This document shows, one piece after another, positions 13,175-26,300 of a stretch of DNA of 64,000 nucleotides. Where the stretch lies: positions 27,959,501 to 28,023,500 of the forward strand of contig NC_061772.1 in assembly GCF_022458985.1 (NCBI RefSeq). The letters are read 5' to 3'. The notes under the pieces are model-generated. The model ran no database searches and was not told the origin of the DNA. It worked only from the letters and a program-made list of their open reading frames with translations. Every line of letters starts with the position of its first letter. Position 1 is the stretch's first letter. This stretch comes from Mugil cephalus (Eukaryota; Chordata; Actinopteri; Mugiliformes; Mugilidae). The position numbers and the translations under genes are program-made.

Positions 13175-13378
13175 AACACTGAAGACCAAGCGTCTACGTG
13201 GAGACCAAACGGGACTGGATGGCTTTAGCTTTACGTTTTGATTCATTTTTTGCAAATTAATACGTTACTAAAGAAGTTCAGGCATATTTTGTCCTCTCAT
13301 TTTACATTTTCAACTTTTACTGTGTCAAATATTTACTTGAAAATGTAAATAGTGTATTTATTGCACAGGCCTCAAAAA

Positions 13379-13393
13379 AATAAATAAAATAAA
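13379..13393 (+). terminator. cilp: cilp polyadenylation signals
   Basis: Three overlapping AATAAA hexamers lie about 205 bp after the cilp stop codon. Cleavage is expected at about 13,405-13,425, just before the eif3j 3' end on the other strand. Confidence 0.7.
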
Positions 13394-13401
13394 AACAATC
13401 T

Positions 13402-13464
13402 TTTATTAAACTGGTGTCAAAAACAAAGAACAGAAACAAGTGTCCTTTTGACCAGTGATTTATT
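13402..13464 (-). terminator. eif3j: eif3j polyadenylation signals
   Basis: On the minus strand AATAAA occurs at 13,459-13,464 and again at 13,402-13,407. The first would end the transcript at about 13,440 and the second at about 13,385. Use of the second would make eif3j and cilp mRNAs overlap tail to tail by a few tens of bases. Confidence 0.55.
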
Positions 13465-14579
13465 AAATTAGATGTTTATAAAACACTGCAGATGCTGTAT
13501 CTTTCCACATTGTAATGCATACCAATTGCCCATGTAACAATGAAACTGGTCAATTGCTAGAAAAGGAGAAAGATCGCCCCCTTTAAACTGTAGCCCATAT
13601 GAAGACAATGGTGGGGTGAAGCCCATAATCCCCCCCGCTCCTCATCACACTTGATACAAGCCTGCAGAAGCAATGATTAGGAGACCAGTTGTAGCAAGTT
13701 AATCCACTTGCCTGATCCAATTCCTTATTTTTTTTTTTTTTTTCCGCATTAGTAGATATCAAATTAGTAAATTACCTTGTCGTCATGCACAAAAAATACC
13801 TATAAGCACTCTTTGCTCCACATTTTCAAGGATATTCCAGAGATGTATCAAGAGAATGGCTGTGAGGTTTTAAAGTCACATTTATTATACTTGTCTATCC
13901 CTTTTATCTTACAGTGAATGTCATGTGCTCTCTGTAAAATTACAACTACTACTTACATGTTGCGTCAGTCTCAAAATCCACCCACAATGCAACCTTTCCA
14001 GAGATAGATGAATAGATGTTCTGAATAAACTGTTCTGCATTTTGGCAACCAAAGTTATAGATACTATATACACTTTCCTGTAAGAAAACCATCCACAGGT
14101 AAGTGAGACCTATAATATATATACATGACATTCCGGTGAAAGAATTTGCATAGAACCATGTGTTTCTATGTCACTACACTTGTAACTGCAATACTGTATC
14201 TGCCATTTTGACAGGAGCAACATTTAATAAAAAAAGAAAATGAGCCCTGCGAAACTCAGACAACAGCAGTTAAAGATGTATTCTCCATTGAAGACGGGTC
14301 AAGCAACAGATGCCGCATGATTTGTGTGTGTGTTTGTGTGTGAGAGAGCTAAAGTCGAGGTTGAATGAGAGAGAGAAAAGGCAATTTTCGTAGGTATGGT
14401 CAGAAAGAGTGGGGGCGAGACTGGGTGCTCCCTGGTAATAGTCCCTCTGGTCAGTGAAGCAAAATGAAGGGGGCAACACATAGTTCGTATTTTCCAGGAT
14501 GGCACTGGACAGCATGAGAAGGTACAGCTGCATTTCTGAGGGTCGGGAGGGGGAAAGGGCCGTGGCGATGGAGCCAGTG
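13440..14579 (-). other. eif3j: eif3j 3' untranslated region
   Basis: About 1.1 kb between the eif3j stop codon and the first minus-strand AATAAA. It contains no gene-like ORF. The extent is inferred from the signal position alone. Confidence 0.55.
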
Positions 14580-17500
14580 TCACATGAAGTCCTCGTAATC
14601 CTGGGCGTATCCACCGTCGAACTCTGCATAGTCAAGGTCGTCTCTCAGCTGTGCTTTCAATCCGCCGCCGGGTACGACGCCTTTCTTCTTTTTCTTTCCT
14701 TTGTTTTGCTGTGAATAAGGAAAAAACAAAAGGGATATGAAACTCAAACTGTTATAGATGTATAACTGCAGATTTACATTGAGTATAGAAACTGACTTGA
14801 TTTCTAAAACCAAAACAAGTGGACAGCGCCCCCTACTGAATGTAAACTAGTGGTTCATGTATGAAATAAAAACCACGCAGTTAACTCACTTTTTCTTGTT
14901 TCTGTTTTTCACTAAGTAGGACTGCCAGGGAATTACTGATTTTCTTCAAGTCCTCTACTTCCACTGCAGAAGAAGAAGAAGAGAGAAACATATGAGTCAA
15001 ACCAGCTTTGATTAAAACTCATAGTGACAATACTAATTATAATTAAAAAACAAAAACTGCTGTTCTTACATGAAATACAAAGTTCCCGAAACAACGAATC
15101 CAAGAAACTCGAATAATGCACAGATTTCTCAAACTGGGATATCTTCTCCTTCAGCAACTTTTCAAACTCTGTGAAGTCTTCTTTGGAAGATGGAGACATG
15201 GCATCGATCCCAGAGACACTGTTTGAAGTACTGGAAGAGACACCTGGAAAACAGATTTATCTTTAAGTCAGTTAGGAATCTTCTTGTGACACATGTAACA
15301 CTAAGTCTACACTCTTAAGCCGTTTTGAAACTCTATTGTTTCATATTTCGTCCACCAGAGAGTCCTGAGAAGTTGAACTTCCACATATCAATTAGTAAAA
15401 ACAAATAAATAAATCCACAAGCAGTAGGAACTATAGAGTAAATCCTGTATTTATACATTTCATCTGTTCCCATCCATCACAACTAATTTTGTTCATTCAC
15501 TCTTTATGAGAAGATTTACAGAAACAAGTCCAACTATTCATTCAAACAACTGTGAGAGTAATTTTTTGTTGCAGGAAGTAAAAGTAAAAAATAACTGAGT
15601 ATTTCATTATTATTAGGCTTCATGAATACAGTTTTCTCAAAGCACACTTTAAATGCACTTTACGAGCCAACGCTTCTGATTTTGTTGGATAATTTTACAC
15701 CAAAATGGATTCAGAAAATGATTATTATTGCTTATTATTTGCATTTGTGTACATTAAGAATAATGGGATGTGTCTTTGAAAAAAACCAAAGGAACAAATG
15801 GACTGAGTAATTTAAATATTAATGTTTCTAGGGACGTCAATTAAACATTAAATAGGATAATTGTCTCACCAAAAGCATCTTTTGCTAACTCCAGGTCTGC
15901 AGCTTCCTGTAATTTCTGCACTCTTAACTTTTCAGCAAGTTGTTCTTCAGGAGTGAGAGCTGCCTGCTGTAAAAGACCGATAAAAGAATTAAATCATTAG
16001 AAATGGGAGAGATGACGACTGATGATGTTGTGTATACACTAGAGTCGCAACAACTCACTTCCTGTAACTCCTTCTCCTTCAACTCCTGTTGTTTCTTCTT
16101 TAACCGGTTTTCTTTCTCTTTGATCTTTTCCATCAGCTTTTTCTTTTCAGAAACTTTTGTCTCTGGAAATTACAACCGTGGAAAAAGGTTTGAATTTTGA
16201 GGAAAAATAAAAAGCGGACACGTCTGTCGATAATTACCAGAAAACAGAAAAGCTCAGCAGTTCAATCCGTACCTGTTTTCTTCACCTCTTGACCTGCATT
16301 TTTGGCCTCCTCTTCTTCTTCATCGTCCCAGTTGTCCTGTGAAAAAGATGATATGTCCAAGGTTTGATTAAAAAAAACATATTTAACAACATCGGTCTGT
16401 AAAGCAGGGATGTCCCAGTCAGTACCGGACAATAACAAACACCTAAATCTGTGTTTAAAAGAAGTGAAAAGCAATAAATATTTCAGAGACGGAACAGGAC
16501 TTTATGGCCTTGGATGACCAGAACATCTCTGCAGCAGAGAACACAGGTTTTCACCTTCTGTTGGAGCTTCTGGAGCCAAGTATGAGCCTCTCCACACCAT
16601 ATTTACTTTTTATTTAGATCGGTATCTGCCTTATCATTTCCTTTCAGCATCATGGTAACTAGAGGGATGCTTTTCATTTCAACAACAGGAGTCCTTCATC
16701 AGGGTCATCTTGTCCTTCATCAGGCCACGAGCCAAAAAGCACTGGTCTAATAACGGTTGCTTCATGTATAATAAGTGTTGCTGGAAGTCTTGAACGCTCC
16801 ATAATCTTATCCTTGGAAGTAGGTTAGGTTGCATCAGAAATTCAAATTCCTCACACACACCAATCCTACCTGATAAGCCCTTAAACGATGACCCACAAGC
16901 ACTGACAGCTGACTGAAAAAAACAGGTTCAAACTAGTAAAACTAGGTCTGCAGAGTACAACATTCATACAGAGAGGTGTGAAATGTTGTTTCTTCTAGTC
17001 CTACAATATGAAACACACATATATCCAGAGCTGCTACAGGGAATACATACTCACTGCTGTATTTCTACTACATTAAATAGACATAGAATACGCAAAATAG
17101 TGTATAACTTAAAATATAGTAGTAGAAACTTTAACTGTTATTGACACAACTGAGCTGGATAACTGTATGTATATTATCTAAATATATAATAGATGACAAT
17201 CATTCAATTACTTAAAACCTTTAAGATTCTCTTTACATACTCAATTAATCTGTAGTAAACGCCAATAAATAAACACTATTCATTTAGGTATTAAATTGTT
17301 TTAGGCAGACATTAATTACCATAACAACCGTTCATAAATAAGACCAGTTTCTATTGTGGAATAATCGAAACCATCATTTCTTTGGGGGCAGCATATGTGA
17401 CAGGAAACGGGAATAATCGCAACGGGCCTCGGCCAGTACTTTCCAGGGCTCAATTATCTCAGGTTTCTGGATAGAAACTGTGTCAACAATCACGTAATAT

Positions 17501-18997
17501 CCACCTGTTCTGCGGTATCAGCAGCAGTTTCCTGCTGCCCCACGTCTGTTGTAAAGTGAGAAAGTTCCAGGCCTAGTTCTTGGCTAAGTTGACTCATCAA
17601 CCCAGATGATCGCTAGTGATTCAGACTAAAACTCGGCCATGTGAACACGCCTCAAGATGTAGGAACTCAAGACCAGACACACTTGCCAATCTGCCGTAAT
17701 CAATTAAATGTGGGATGGTGCTGAATGTTTGTAGCTTAATCACATGTTTTCTAAAGTATAATCGTGGTTTACCTAACATTGGAGTCCGTTTTCAGACGCT
17801 AGCTCACCCGGGGAGCTAACGAACTAGCCAAGTGGCCCGGTGAACAGTTATCAAATTTCATCCCAGCCCTCGAGGAATTGCATCGATAAATGTCCGTTTC
17901 CAAATTGATGGGAAAAAAATATAAGTGACCAAAAAAGTATTTTCAAACCACAATTGATAACGGCCACACTCAAAGTTTGTTGGATTGACGATTGTCGTTA
18001 AAACCCGAATAGTAGCCTACAGTTAGTCGCACGGGTTGGCCACCAGGTAGCGTGAAGGCTAGCGGCGGCTAACCCAGTTAAGAACGGGTATCACATCCGA
18101 GCTGGTCCGCGTTAGTCTGACAATTACCAGACTAAATAACATCCCCGTAAAACAACAGTTAACTGTCGTGCTAACATTTATTTGATTAACGACACTATGT
18201 GGTCGCCAAACCCGAATGTTAGCCTACAATTAGCCACATGAGTTAGCCATCAGTTAGCAACTAGCAGAAAGGCTAGCGGCGGCTCTTCAAATAGAGTCTG
18301 ACAGGCTAACCCTGAAACAGCGGTTAAGTACGGACAGCACAGCCGGACTAAACAACAACAACCAGTTACACGGCTAATTGACATGCTAACGTTTATTAGA
18401 TTAACGGCACGTTGCAGTCGTTAAAACCCTACAATCAGTCGATTTTCTACAGGCTGCCTGACTTGAGCCACACGAGTTAGCCGCCTGCTAGCATGAAGAC
18501 TAGCGGAGGCTCGGCGGTTGGGGACTGATAAGCTAATCCCGAAACCACGGTTAAGAACGGGCGTTCTCCTACAGTTAGCCGCGTGAGTTAGCCGCCGGTT
18601 AGCTTAAAAGGCTAGCAACGGCTCTTCGGTCGGGATTGACGGGCGACCATAGAAACCGCCGCTGAGCCGTTATAGCCGTTATAGCCGTTAACCTGACAAC
18701 CGGCGGGCCGAATGACACTTTCAAAAACAGCAGCAGTCGTCGTACTAGTTTTCGGCCTCGGCAGCGTTACCTTAACATCCTCCTCTTCGTCTTCGCCTTC
18801 CCATTTGTCCAGCACTGGCGCCTTTTTAATCGGCTCCTCCGGCTCGAAGGTGTCAGCGTCTGTAAAAACGACAACATGAGATTGTTCAGGGCAAACCACA
18901 TCTAACGGACAGAGCAAACACTGCGACGAGTGGGAGGAAGACTACGACGATGGTGGCTATCCTTCCCAACTTTAGTTTTCTCACCCCAGTCCGCCAT
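14580..18997 (-). CDS. eif3j: Translation initiation factor eIF3 subunit J
   Basis: Loosely bound eIF3 subunit (yeast Hcr1) that acts at the 40S decoding centre and mRNA channel and helps 40S joining and recycling; cytoplasmic. Coding exons in transcript order: 18997-18985, 18859-18771, 16336-16273, 16162-16059, 15966-15870, 15243-15070, 14963-14890, 14708-14580. Frames join to 247 aa (human 258). The first coding exon has only 13 nt (ATG GCG GAC TGG G). Visible features: acidic N-terminus ([26 protein letters not shown]), a Lys/Glu-rich coiled-coil stretch ([20 protein letters not shown]), a [19 protein letters not shown] block, and the diagnostic tail [19 protein letters not shown] ending in YAQDYEDFM. 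It is convergent with cilp and shares its strand with strc and ctdspl2. Which teleost paralogue (a or b) this is cannot be decided here. Confidence 0.95.
18000..18640. repeat. Degenerate GTTAGCC/GCTAGC array in eif3j intron
   Basis: Blocks of the type 'gagttagccgcc...ggctagcggcggctc' recur around 18,020, 18,228, 18,465 and 18,572, separated by related sequence (TTAACGGCAC, GGTTAAGAACGGG). It lies in the second eif3j intron, starting 130 bp from coding exon 2. Related GTTAGC/GCTAAC runs occur at 48,060-48,275. No ORF. Confidence 0.6.
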
Positions 18998-19090
18998 GTT
19001 GGCTGTGTTGGTTGTGTTTGACAGGCTCGGTGCTGCAGCCCCGTTGGCCGCGTTCAGAAGCAGCGCCCACCTTCTGGACGTCACCGTGAG
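18989..19090 (-). promoter_or_regulatory. eif3j: eif3j start region with YY1-like and CRE-like sites
   Basis: Read on the minus strand, the start codon lies in AACATGGCGGAC, close to the YY1 consensus often found at the start of housekeeping mRNAs. A CRE-like TGACGTCC lies at 19,077-19,084. The stretch is GC-richer than its surroundings and has no TATA box, as expected for a housekeeping promoter. Motif evidence only. Confidence 0.4.
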
Positions 19091-19870
19091 TTTATGAAAC
19101 GCACCCTCTCACTAAACCCCAAACACGCACCTTCTTTATTATTCATTTTTAACAGCAAATAAGTCTCAAAAAAATATCTAACTCAAAATTCAGTCGCAAT
19201 AGTGCACGATTTGTTAAACATCCTGTGCTCATATTTATCTCTTAAAAAGTCTGCATGTGTAAATATATATATATATATAGAGAGAGACTTTTTAAAAATA
19301 GAAATATGAGTTATTTATTGACCAGTTGGTCAATACATAAACTTTATTTACTTTAAGAGCCTTAAGTTCGACTTACAGAATAAATATAAATGTAAAGATG
19401 ATAGGAGGATCAAGTTTTTAACTGTATTTTTGTGGGTTTTATTTTTTATTAACATTGTTTTATGTACCTGTGCAATTCAAATGATTCGTATCCCTAACAT
19501 CGTATGGCATTATATGTTTTATATGTATATGTGTGTGTGTGTGTTTGCTGTTTGAGGACTGCAAATGAAATTTAGCATGTAATTTAGCTAACTCTGGCAT
19601 ATTTACAATATATCATGTATGTGCTGTCCATTAATACGCACTGTCCCATTAATATGGACTGTTTTATTGGTTTACAAAGTAAGAGCAGGGTGATGAAAAG
19701 CTATATACTGAATAACTGTGATCAGTAAATGCGTAAATCAAGTCAGTCAGAGGCAGACTGGTTCAGTTTAATGGTTTAAAGTAATTTTAATAAACACCAG
19801 AAAGTGTGCACAACAATACAAAACTCACAGCAACAACAGTCTGAAGTTGAACAATATTAATACAGTAAGG
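19091..19870. other. intergenic between eif3j and strc
   Basis: AT-rich, with a short TA run near 19,263-19,280 and a GT run near 19,531-19,545. No gene, splice-supported ORF or clear transposon was seen. It lies upstream of eif3j and downstream of the strc 3' end. Confidence 0.5.
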
Positions 19871-19871
19871 T

Positions 19872-20295
19872 TTTATTGGGGGGTCACTGTATATCCCTTT
19901 GTCAAACACTAAGCTGTTTCACAGATATAGAATTTCACAAAAAAATATATACATTTATTAGAAGTTTTATATGTTTGGGTCACTTTTCTGGGTATGGCCT
20001 AACATCCCTGACACCGGGGACAGTATGTGATTCATGTAGGTTCATAAAAAAAAAGATTAAAATGATCTGTGGGTATTAAATTGACTTTGAAATAAACTAT
20101 TTATATCCTTCAGTGCTAATGTTGACGTCAAAGCTGCAAAAAAAATAAATTATAATCTCATTAAATACATTATATAGAAATCCCAAAGTGCTGCTTATGT
20201 CAGAGAAGCATGGTATTGCACAGAAAATAAATAAACAAATAAATAAATCAGTTTGTGGATGAGGAGATGTTCTAATCCAGCCGGGGTAAATGGGG
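19872..20295 (-). other. strc: strc 3' untranslated region with AATAAA signals
   Basis: After the strc stop (20,296-20,298) minus-strand AATAAA occurs at 19,954-19,959 and 19,872-19,877. Either would give a 3' UTR of about 0.35-0.45 kb. Extent inferred from signals only. Confidence 0.45.
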
Positions 20296-20390
20296 TCATG
20301 AGTCGGGGCAGAGCAGGACGGTCAGCGGCATCAGAAGTCCCAGGACGAGACACAGAGGACTGTGGCTCAGCGCCAGCCCTGTCGACCTCC
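20296..20390 (-). other. strc: strc last exon: hydrophobic C-terminus, GPI-signal-like
   Basis: The last 30 residues run from G/S-rich sequence ([11 protein letters not shown]) into a hydrophobic stretch ([16 protein letters not shown]) and stop three residues later, with no cytoplasmic tail. This is the layout of a GPI-attachment signal, and human stereocilin also ends in a hydrophobic tail. The frame is fixed by the preceding exon (phase 1). Confidence 0.6.
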
Positions 20391-23300
20391 CTGCAGACAG
20401 GCAGAGACACCAGTGCAAATGTAGAAGTTTGTCTTTGTGCACATTGTTCTCAAAGTTACTCTGTCTTAGATCTGGTTACAAATGGATCATGCATTTTATT
20501 TGCAAATACACTAATCTGATCAACATTATTCGAGAAAGAACTAATGTCAAATCATTATTTATATATATTTATGCAAAGGCATCACGACAACAATAAAATA
20601 GGACATCACACACCCACTAAACACCCACTTCACCCCACTCCCCTCCCCTGACTTTGTGGATTGGATGTGGGCTGTGGAAAAGAATTTCCGCATGGGGACA
20701 ATAAAGTCTAAGTCTAAAGTCTAAAGATCAGGTCATAATGCAACACAGGAAGCATCCAAATGTGTTCTGAGGGATCAGATAATTAAATGAGTCCTCTACA
20801 AGTCTTAAATGTTTCTTCCTGTTTCTTACTCAGCACATCTCCCTTGTGGAGTCCCTCAGGGATCTTTTCTTGGGCCAATCTTATTTTCCTATATGCTCGC
20901 CACTTTCTTAGGAAACACAGCGTCTCAGGTTAATTGTTAATTGTTGTTAATTGGACCTGTACATTTTTTTTTTTGTAAATTTTACTTCTATCTTATTCTT
21001 ATTGTCTATGTCTTGTTCATAAATGTTTTTTCTTATCTTGTGACTCCTACGACTACAAAACTACGAATAATTCCCTGTAAGAATCAATAAAGTGACCATG
21101 AATTGTTCCATTTATTATGCAGATGATACACTCTGCTGGGTCGTTAATTATTTTTAGCTAAAATATTTTAGTTTTTTTAGAGACATGTGCAAAGCTAAGT
21201 TTATAATGAAACCCTGGAAACTTCCAAATGAGGGATCAGATATTAAATGCGTCCTCAAGGCATCTTGGGTGTGTTGACATTTGTGCTTTAAACTGACCAC
21301 GTGTGACTGGATCACTCGGGTCTTAAAACGTGTTACAAACTCAAACGGATTATCTGAGAGTCTTATTCTGTATCCAAACCCCGCTGTAGATACTACTCTC
21401 AAACATTTTACGTTTCTTCCTGTTTCTTCCTCATCTCTCTTTTGGAGTCCCCCAAGGATCTGTTCTTGGATCGGCCATATTTTCGACCTTAGGCCACTTT
21501 TTTAAGAGGCACCGCGTCTCGTTCCATTTTTATGCAGACGATACACTCTGCTGGGTTGTTTTAAGGTTTATTCGGGCAATAACTTTCTAAATTTGTACTA
21601 AGATTGATGCCCATCAATGAAGAGTTTTACACAGCATTTGTATTAAAACATTTTGTGTAGTAATTTCCAAGACAATAGGTGGATATTGACTATACAATCC
21701 AATATGTGGAATCAGAAAGGAGGCAACTTCTGTATTAACACTGAATTCTGTGTAATTAGACATGTCTCTGACTTGCTTTTCCCCGAGAGTCAAAGTTGTT
21801 GTTGTTGTTGTTGTTTTTGTTTACCTCTGAAGTTTACAGGTCTGTCCTCCCAAGGAGTCAGCACCATAGCTAGAGCTGTCCTCTGAATGGCTGACAGGGC
21901 AGCCTGCTGCTCCTCAGTTACTGCCACCCCCTGCTCATAGGAGAACATGTTGATCTGTCCCTGGTTAAATGTCACCTTGAAATGAAACAGACAGAAGAAC
22001 AGATTTAACATAAAGATTCATTGAGTCTAGGAACGTGAGCAGATATTTATATTGACACTAAGCTCCAGACTATCAGGAGCTTAGAAACTAAATCAAACTT
22101 ACAGCAAACTTGTCCGGTGGTATAATGGAGATGGCCTTTGGAGTGATTCCTTCAATTTGCTCTTTCACCAGAGCTGACATGGCCATGTCTGGGAGACCAG
22201 CTGCAAAAGACAAAAACAAAACGAGCAACGTGTTTGAAAGACGGTGAAGGATTAAAAATTCAGATATTCAGCAACATAGGAGTGACGGAAAAACATCATA
22301 CTGTTTACTGTAGGTTTGTCATGTAATACTTTTTATTACAATCCGATTACTTTCTTTGTAATTCATTACTTTTTCTATATATGCCAATACTCATTTTTTT
22401 TTTTAATCTTATTATTTTTTATCTTGTTTATCCTTTACACAGTCCTCTCTTTATTCTTGTTACCCCTATGTATACTGTTGCAAACTGCAATTTCCCTATT
22501 GTGGGACAAATAAAGGTTTTTCTATTCTGTTCTATTTTATTCTATTTGTGACTCATCAGAGAATGGACATGGACCTCCGGAGGGCGTCATGTGGTGTCTG
22601 GCGACAGAATGGTGTTAGTCGGGGGCCTCTGGGTCCGATGGGTCTAGGTCGGTGCTACACGTCTAAGTAGCATCCAGACAAATGAATGCTGGGTCCGAAA
22701 GTCAGTGGTCATAATGTTGTGGCTGCTCAGTCTACATCAAAAGGGTCAAGCTTCTTGGTGGAAGGCAATTTTTTTTACAGGCTACTTGCACTAAATAGAA
22801 GACCAGACGAAGTCGAAGCCTTATGGTTGAAATACCTGCCAGGACTCCGATCTCAATGAACACGCTGGTTCCCCATGAGCTCATGGGTCCGAAAGCGAGA
22901 CTGTGGGACAGCAGCTCCACCAGAGCCAGGAGCTGCTCCTCAGAGCAGGAGAGTCTCAGCTGACCCAGCCATAGCGCCGCTTTACTGCGGCCACCAGGGG
23001 GAGACAAAGCACAAGTAGAAAATAAATTAATTCCCATCGGACTGGGCTGTAACATAACATTAATAATAACAATATTATTAATAGTAATCTTCACCTGAAC
23101 TCTACAGCGTTGAAAGACCTCATGTCTGTGCTTTTAGCTCCGCACACGATGTAACCCATGGCAACCAGTGTGCTGGAGTCTAGCTGGCTCGGACTCTGCT
23201 TGGTGGTGTTTAACATGGTGGTAAATAATGCAGCCAACTATAGGATAAAACATGATTAAAGCATCTTTAGAATCAGAAATAAAGTAATAACTGTATGATA

Positions 23301-26300
23301 TTGCAGTGTGTTTATTGCACATATTTTTTTATTATGTTCTTGCTTATTGTCGACCTGTCTGTTGTTCCAGGTGCTGACAGCGCCCATAGCAGCGATGCTC
23401 CTCCGCTCAGTGAACCGGAGGCTGCTCAGCTCCTCCGGCGTCAACTCCGTAGCTATTCCACCCAGCTGAGAGATCAAGGACTGGGAGAAGGTGGAGACGG
23501 GTCCGTACATCTTTAAAAAAAACAACAACAAAACATTAAAATTACAACACACAGCCTCAAATTAAACACGCGTGAGAGGTAAATGTCCTGGAGGAGAGCA
23601 CATCTCACCTTTTTGACTCTCTTGAGCACCTCGCTGCGCTGGTAGGTGGCGAAGTACGGGTCCCGACCCATCAGGTCCAGACAGTTGGAGAAGGCTGAGG
23701 GGGACATGCTGGTCAGGCTGCTGGACGTCCAGAGGGACGGGGCCGTGGTGTGAAGAATCTCACAGGTGGGAACCATAGGGGTCGCTGGTGGAGGACACAT
23801 ATATCACATCATGAGTGTTTAATTCATTTTAAGGATAAAACTAATTTAGTATTTAGCATATATGCTTTTGACTGCACATCATTTCTGGTTCAATTTAAAT
23901 CAATGACGTCTACTGGGCGTTTTATTTTTCTTGCATAAAGTCATGTTTTATAGGGATTATACAAGATTTGGGAACAACTTTGCAAAACTTCATAGAAAAC
24001 CATCAAAGGATGTTGATCAAGAGGGAAAACTAGTAGTAATAGCTTCATAATTAATTCATATTCCTTAAGGGACTGAGGAATGTAGATGTCTGTGTGTGTT
24101 TGTCTTTCCTGTCTTATCTATAGCATCTATTTTATATTTGATTTTATTATGTTTTGCACTGAATGACTGCATTTAATTTTATTGTACATGTTAATAAAGA
24201 TATTCTTGCAGGAAGGTCGGCTTTAGGCCCACAGGCCACTATTTGCCTTCCAGTTAATGGAAAAATGATTCTTTATTTATTTTTTGTCTTAATTTCATAC
24301 AATTAAATATAATTTCCAACCTTCCTTGTAACCACACGTCGTGGAACGACAATGTGTTTGTTTTTATACTGATCTGATTGTTGTGTGAGTTATCATGAGG
24401 GAGTTGGTGTTTGGTTAATGGAACATTTGTGAACAACTCATTGGTGAATCTTCATAGAAAACTGTGAATGGAAATAACATCCGACTCAATACATTCTACC
24501 ATGAATAAAAAACATTTTGTGGAACTATGTTGGTTTTTAATCCATTTCATATTTTTAAACTTTAAGCTTTAAACATAATTTCCCAGTTTCCAAGGGGATG
24601 TCCACTGGTTGCTTGGCAACCACACATCACGGACCGACTCCAGGAAGTAGCTGTTTCTTGACCAAAAACTGGTTCTGTACAAATATCTGCGTGAATCTAT
24701 GTGTTCTGATGGGTTTTAAAGACGGGAGGTGGTGTCTGTAGAACCTGGTACCTTTTGGACCGTTACATTTTTGTGTTTGAGGCATTTTATTTTACTTGCA
24801 CTAAACAAGATTGGGAAACAACTTGGCAAAAACTGTGACAGGATATTAATCAGGAAGTTAAACGTCTTGTTGGAAGGACATTTTTTTAGGCCAGTGATGG
24901 CACGTGACTTTACAGGAGACTATTTAACTATGAATAAAGGGGATTTTGTTTGTTCAAATATAATTTCCCAATTTCCAACTGGACATCCAGCGGTTTCCTG
25001 GCAACTGCACGTGACGGAAAGACGGCAGGAAGAAGGTGTGAACATGAAACAAAGTGTTTGTTTTTATACTGATTTGAGAAGAAAATGCTATGATGTGTTA
25101 ATTGATGAATTTTAAAGATCAGAGACTTTGGTACTTTTTGGACAGACTAGTAACAGAACTGGTGTCTGGCTGTAGCACAGATGTAAGACCAATAAAAATC
25201 CTCACATCTCGCTCCAAGAATGTGAATGACCACATTAACCTCCTGAGACCCTGCGTCCTCATATGGGGACATTAAGTTTTAGGTTTTATTGCAGCTTATT
25301 CTGCTTCATTTAAAGTCATTGTCTGCATTAGTCTGCCACCTAATGGTAGCAAAGGTTAAAACCTATTTATTTATGCTTATTAATGTTTCTAGTTTGATAT
25401 GGAGTGCAAATTTAACAAATTAGCAATTTTAGTACTCGTTTGGGGACGTTGGGACTTCATTGTTCTGTATTTGCTCAGCCTTAAAAAAAAAACAGTTTTA
25501 TATTTTGTCACACATTGGGTGACTTCTTTATAGTATAAATAATGAAATAATACCATTGTTTTTTTTCAAAAACTACCACTTCCTGTTGAAATGCTTAGTT
25601 TTTATATGTCTTAGGTCGTACTGATCCTTGATTTCCTGATGTTTGGCGTATTTCTACCACGACATTATCTCCAGCGATTGTAGACGTTAAAATGACGCTC
25701 ACGTGACAGAGGGTTCAGTTTGAGGAAGCCCAGGAAAAACTGCAGCACAAACTGCTGCTTTTCGAAAAACGCCCTCCTCTCGCTGTCGTCCAAACAGTGG
25801 CTCCCCACCACCCCCGCTTCCCACAGCTTCTGGCTCATGAACAGCTTCTCCACGCGGCCCACGGTCATCAGCGCCTGTGGGAACACAAAATAACAAACAA
25901 CACATAAGCGCACGGTTTAACCAGGGCGACGGGAACCTCACCACCTGATCCCGACACCCACTATACAGAGACGTGACACCTGAGGGATTTCTTTACAGCC
26001 TTTGTCGGCCAAAACCTCCAGCGGGATCGAGTTCCAATCACGCAGCCTGACTGCGTCTGGACACCCGATGAATCTGATGCAGAAACAGCTTCGTGCATTT
26101 AACGTGGGACGCTCTCGGGGGAGAGGGGGGCAGCGACAGACGAATCGTAGGGAACTCACCCTGGAGATTTCCTGAAGCCTCTCGTTGGGAAGGAAGAAGA
26201 GAAACCGGTCGACCTGACTCAGGGTCGTCTGGTTCCAGTTCTGGACCGGGCTGCGAAGGAAACACGAGAACACTTTATCTTCTTTCAAAAGTTTCCAGCC

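Noticed and set aside
12311..13255. 314-aa minus-strand ORF opposite the last cilp exon
   Set aside because: It is the shadow of a GC-rich conserved coding exon; its sequence has no domain character, while the plus strand matches CILP throughout.
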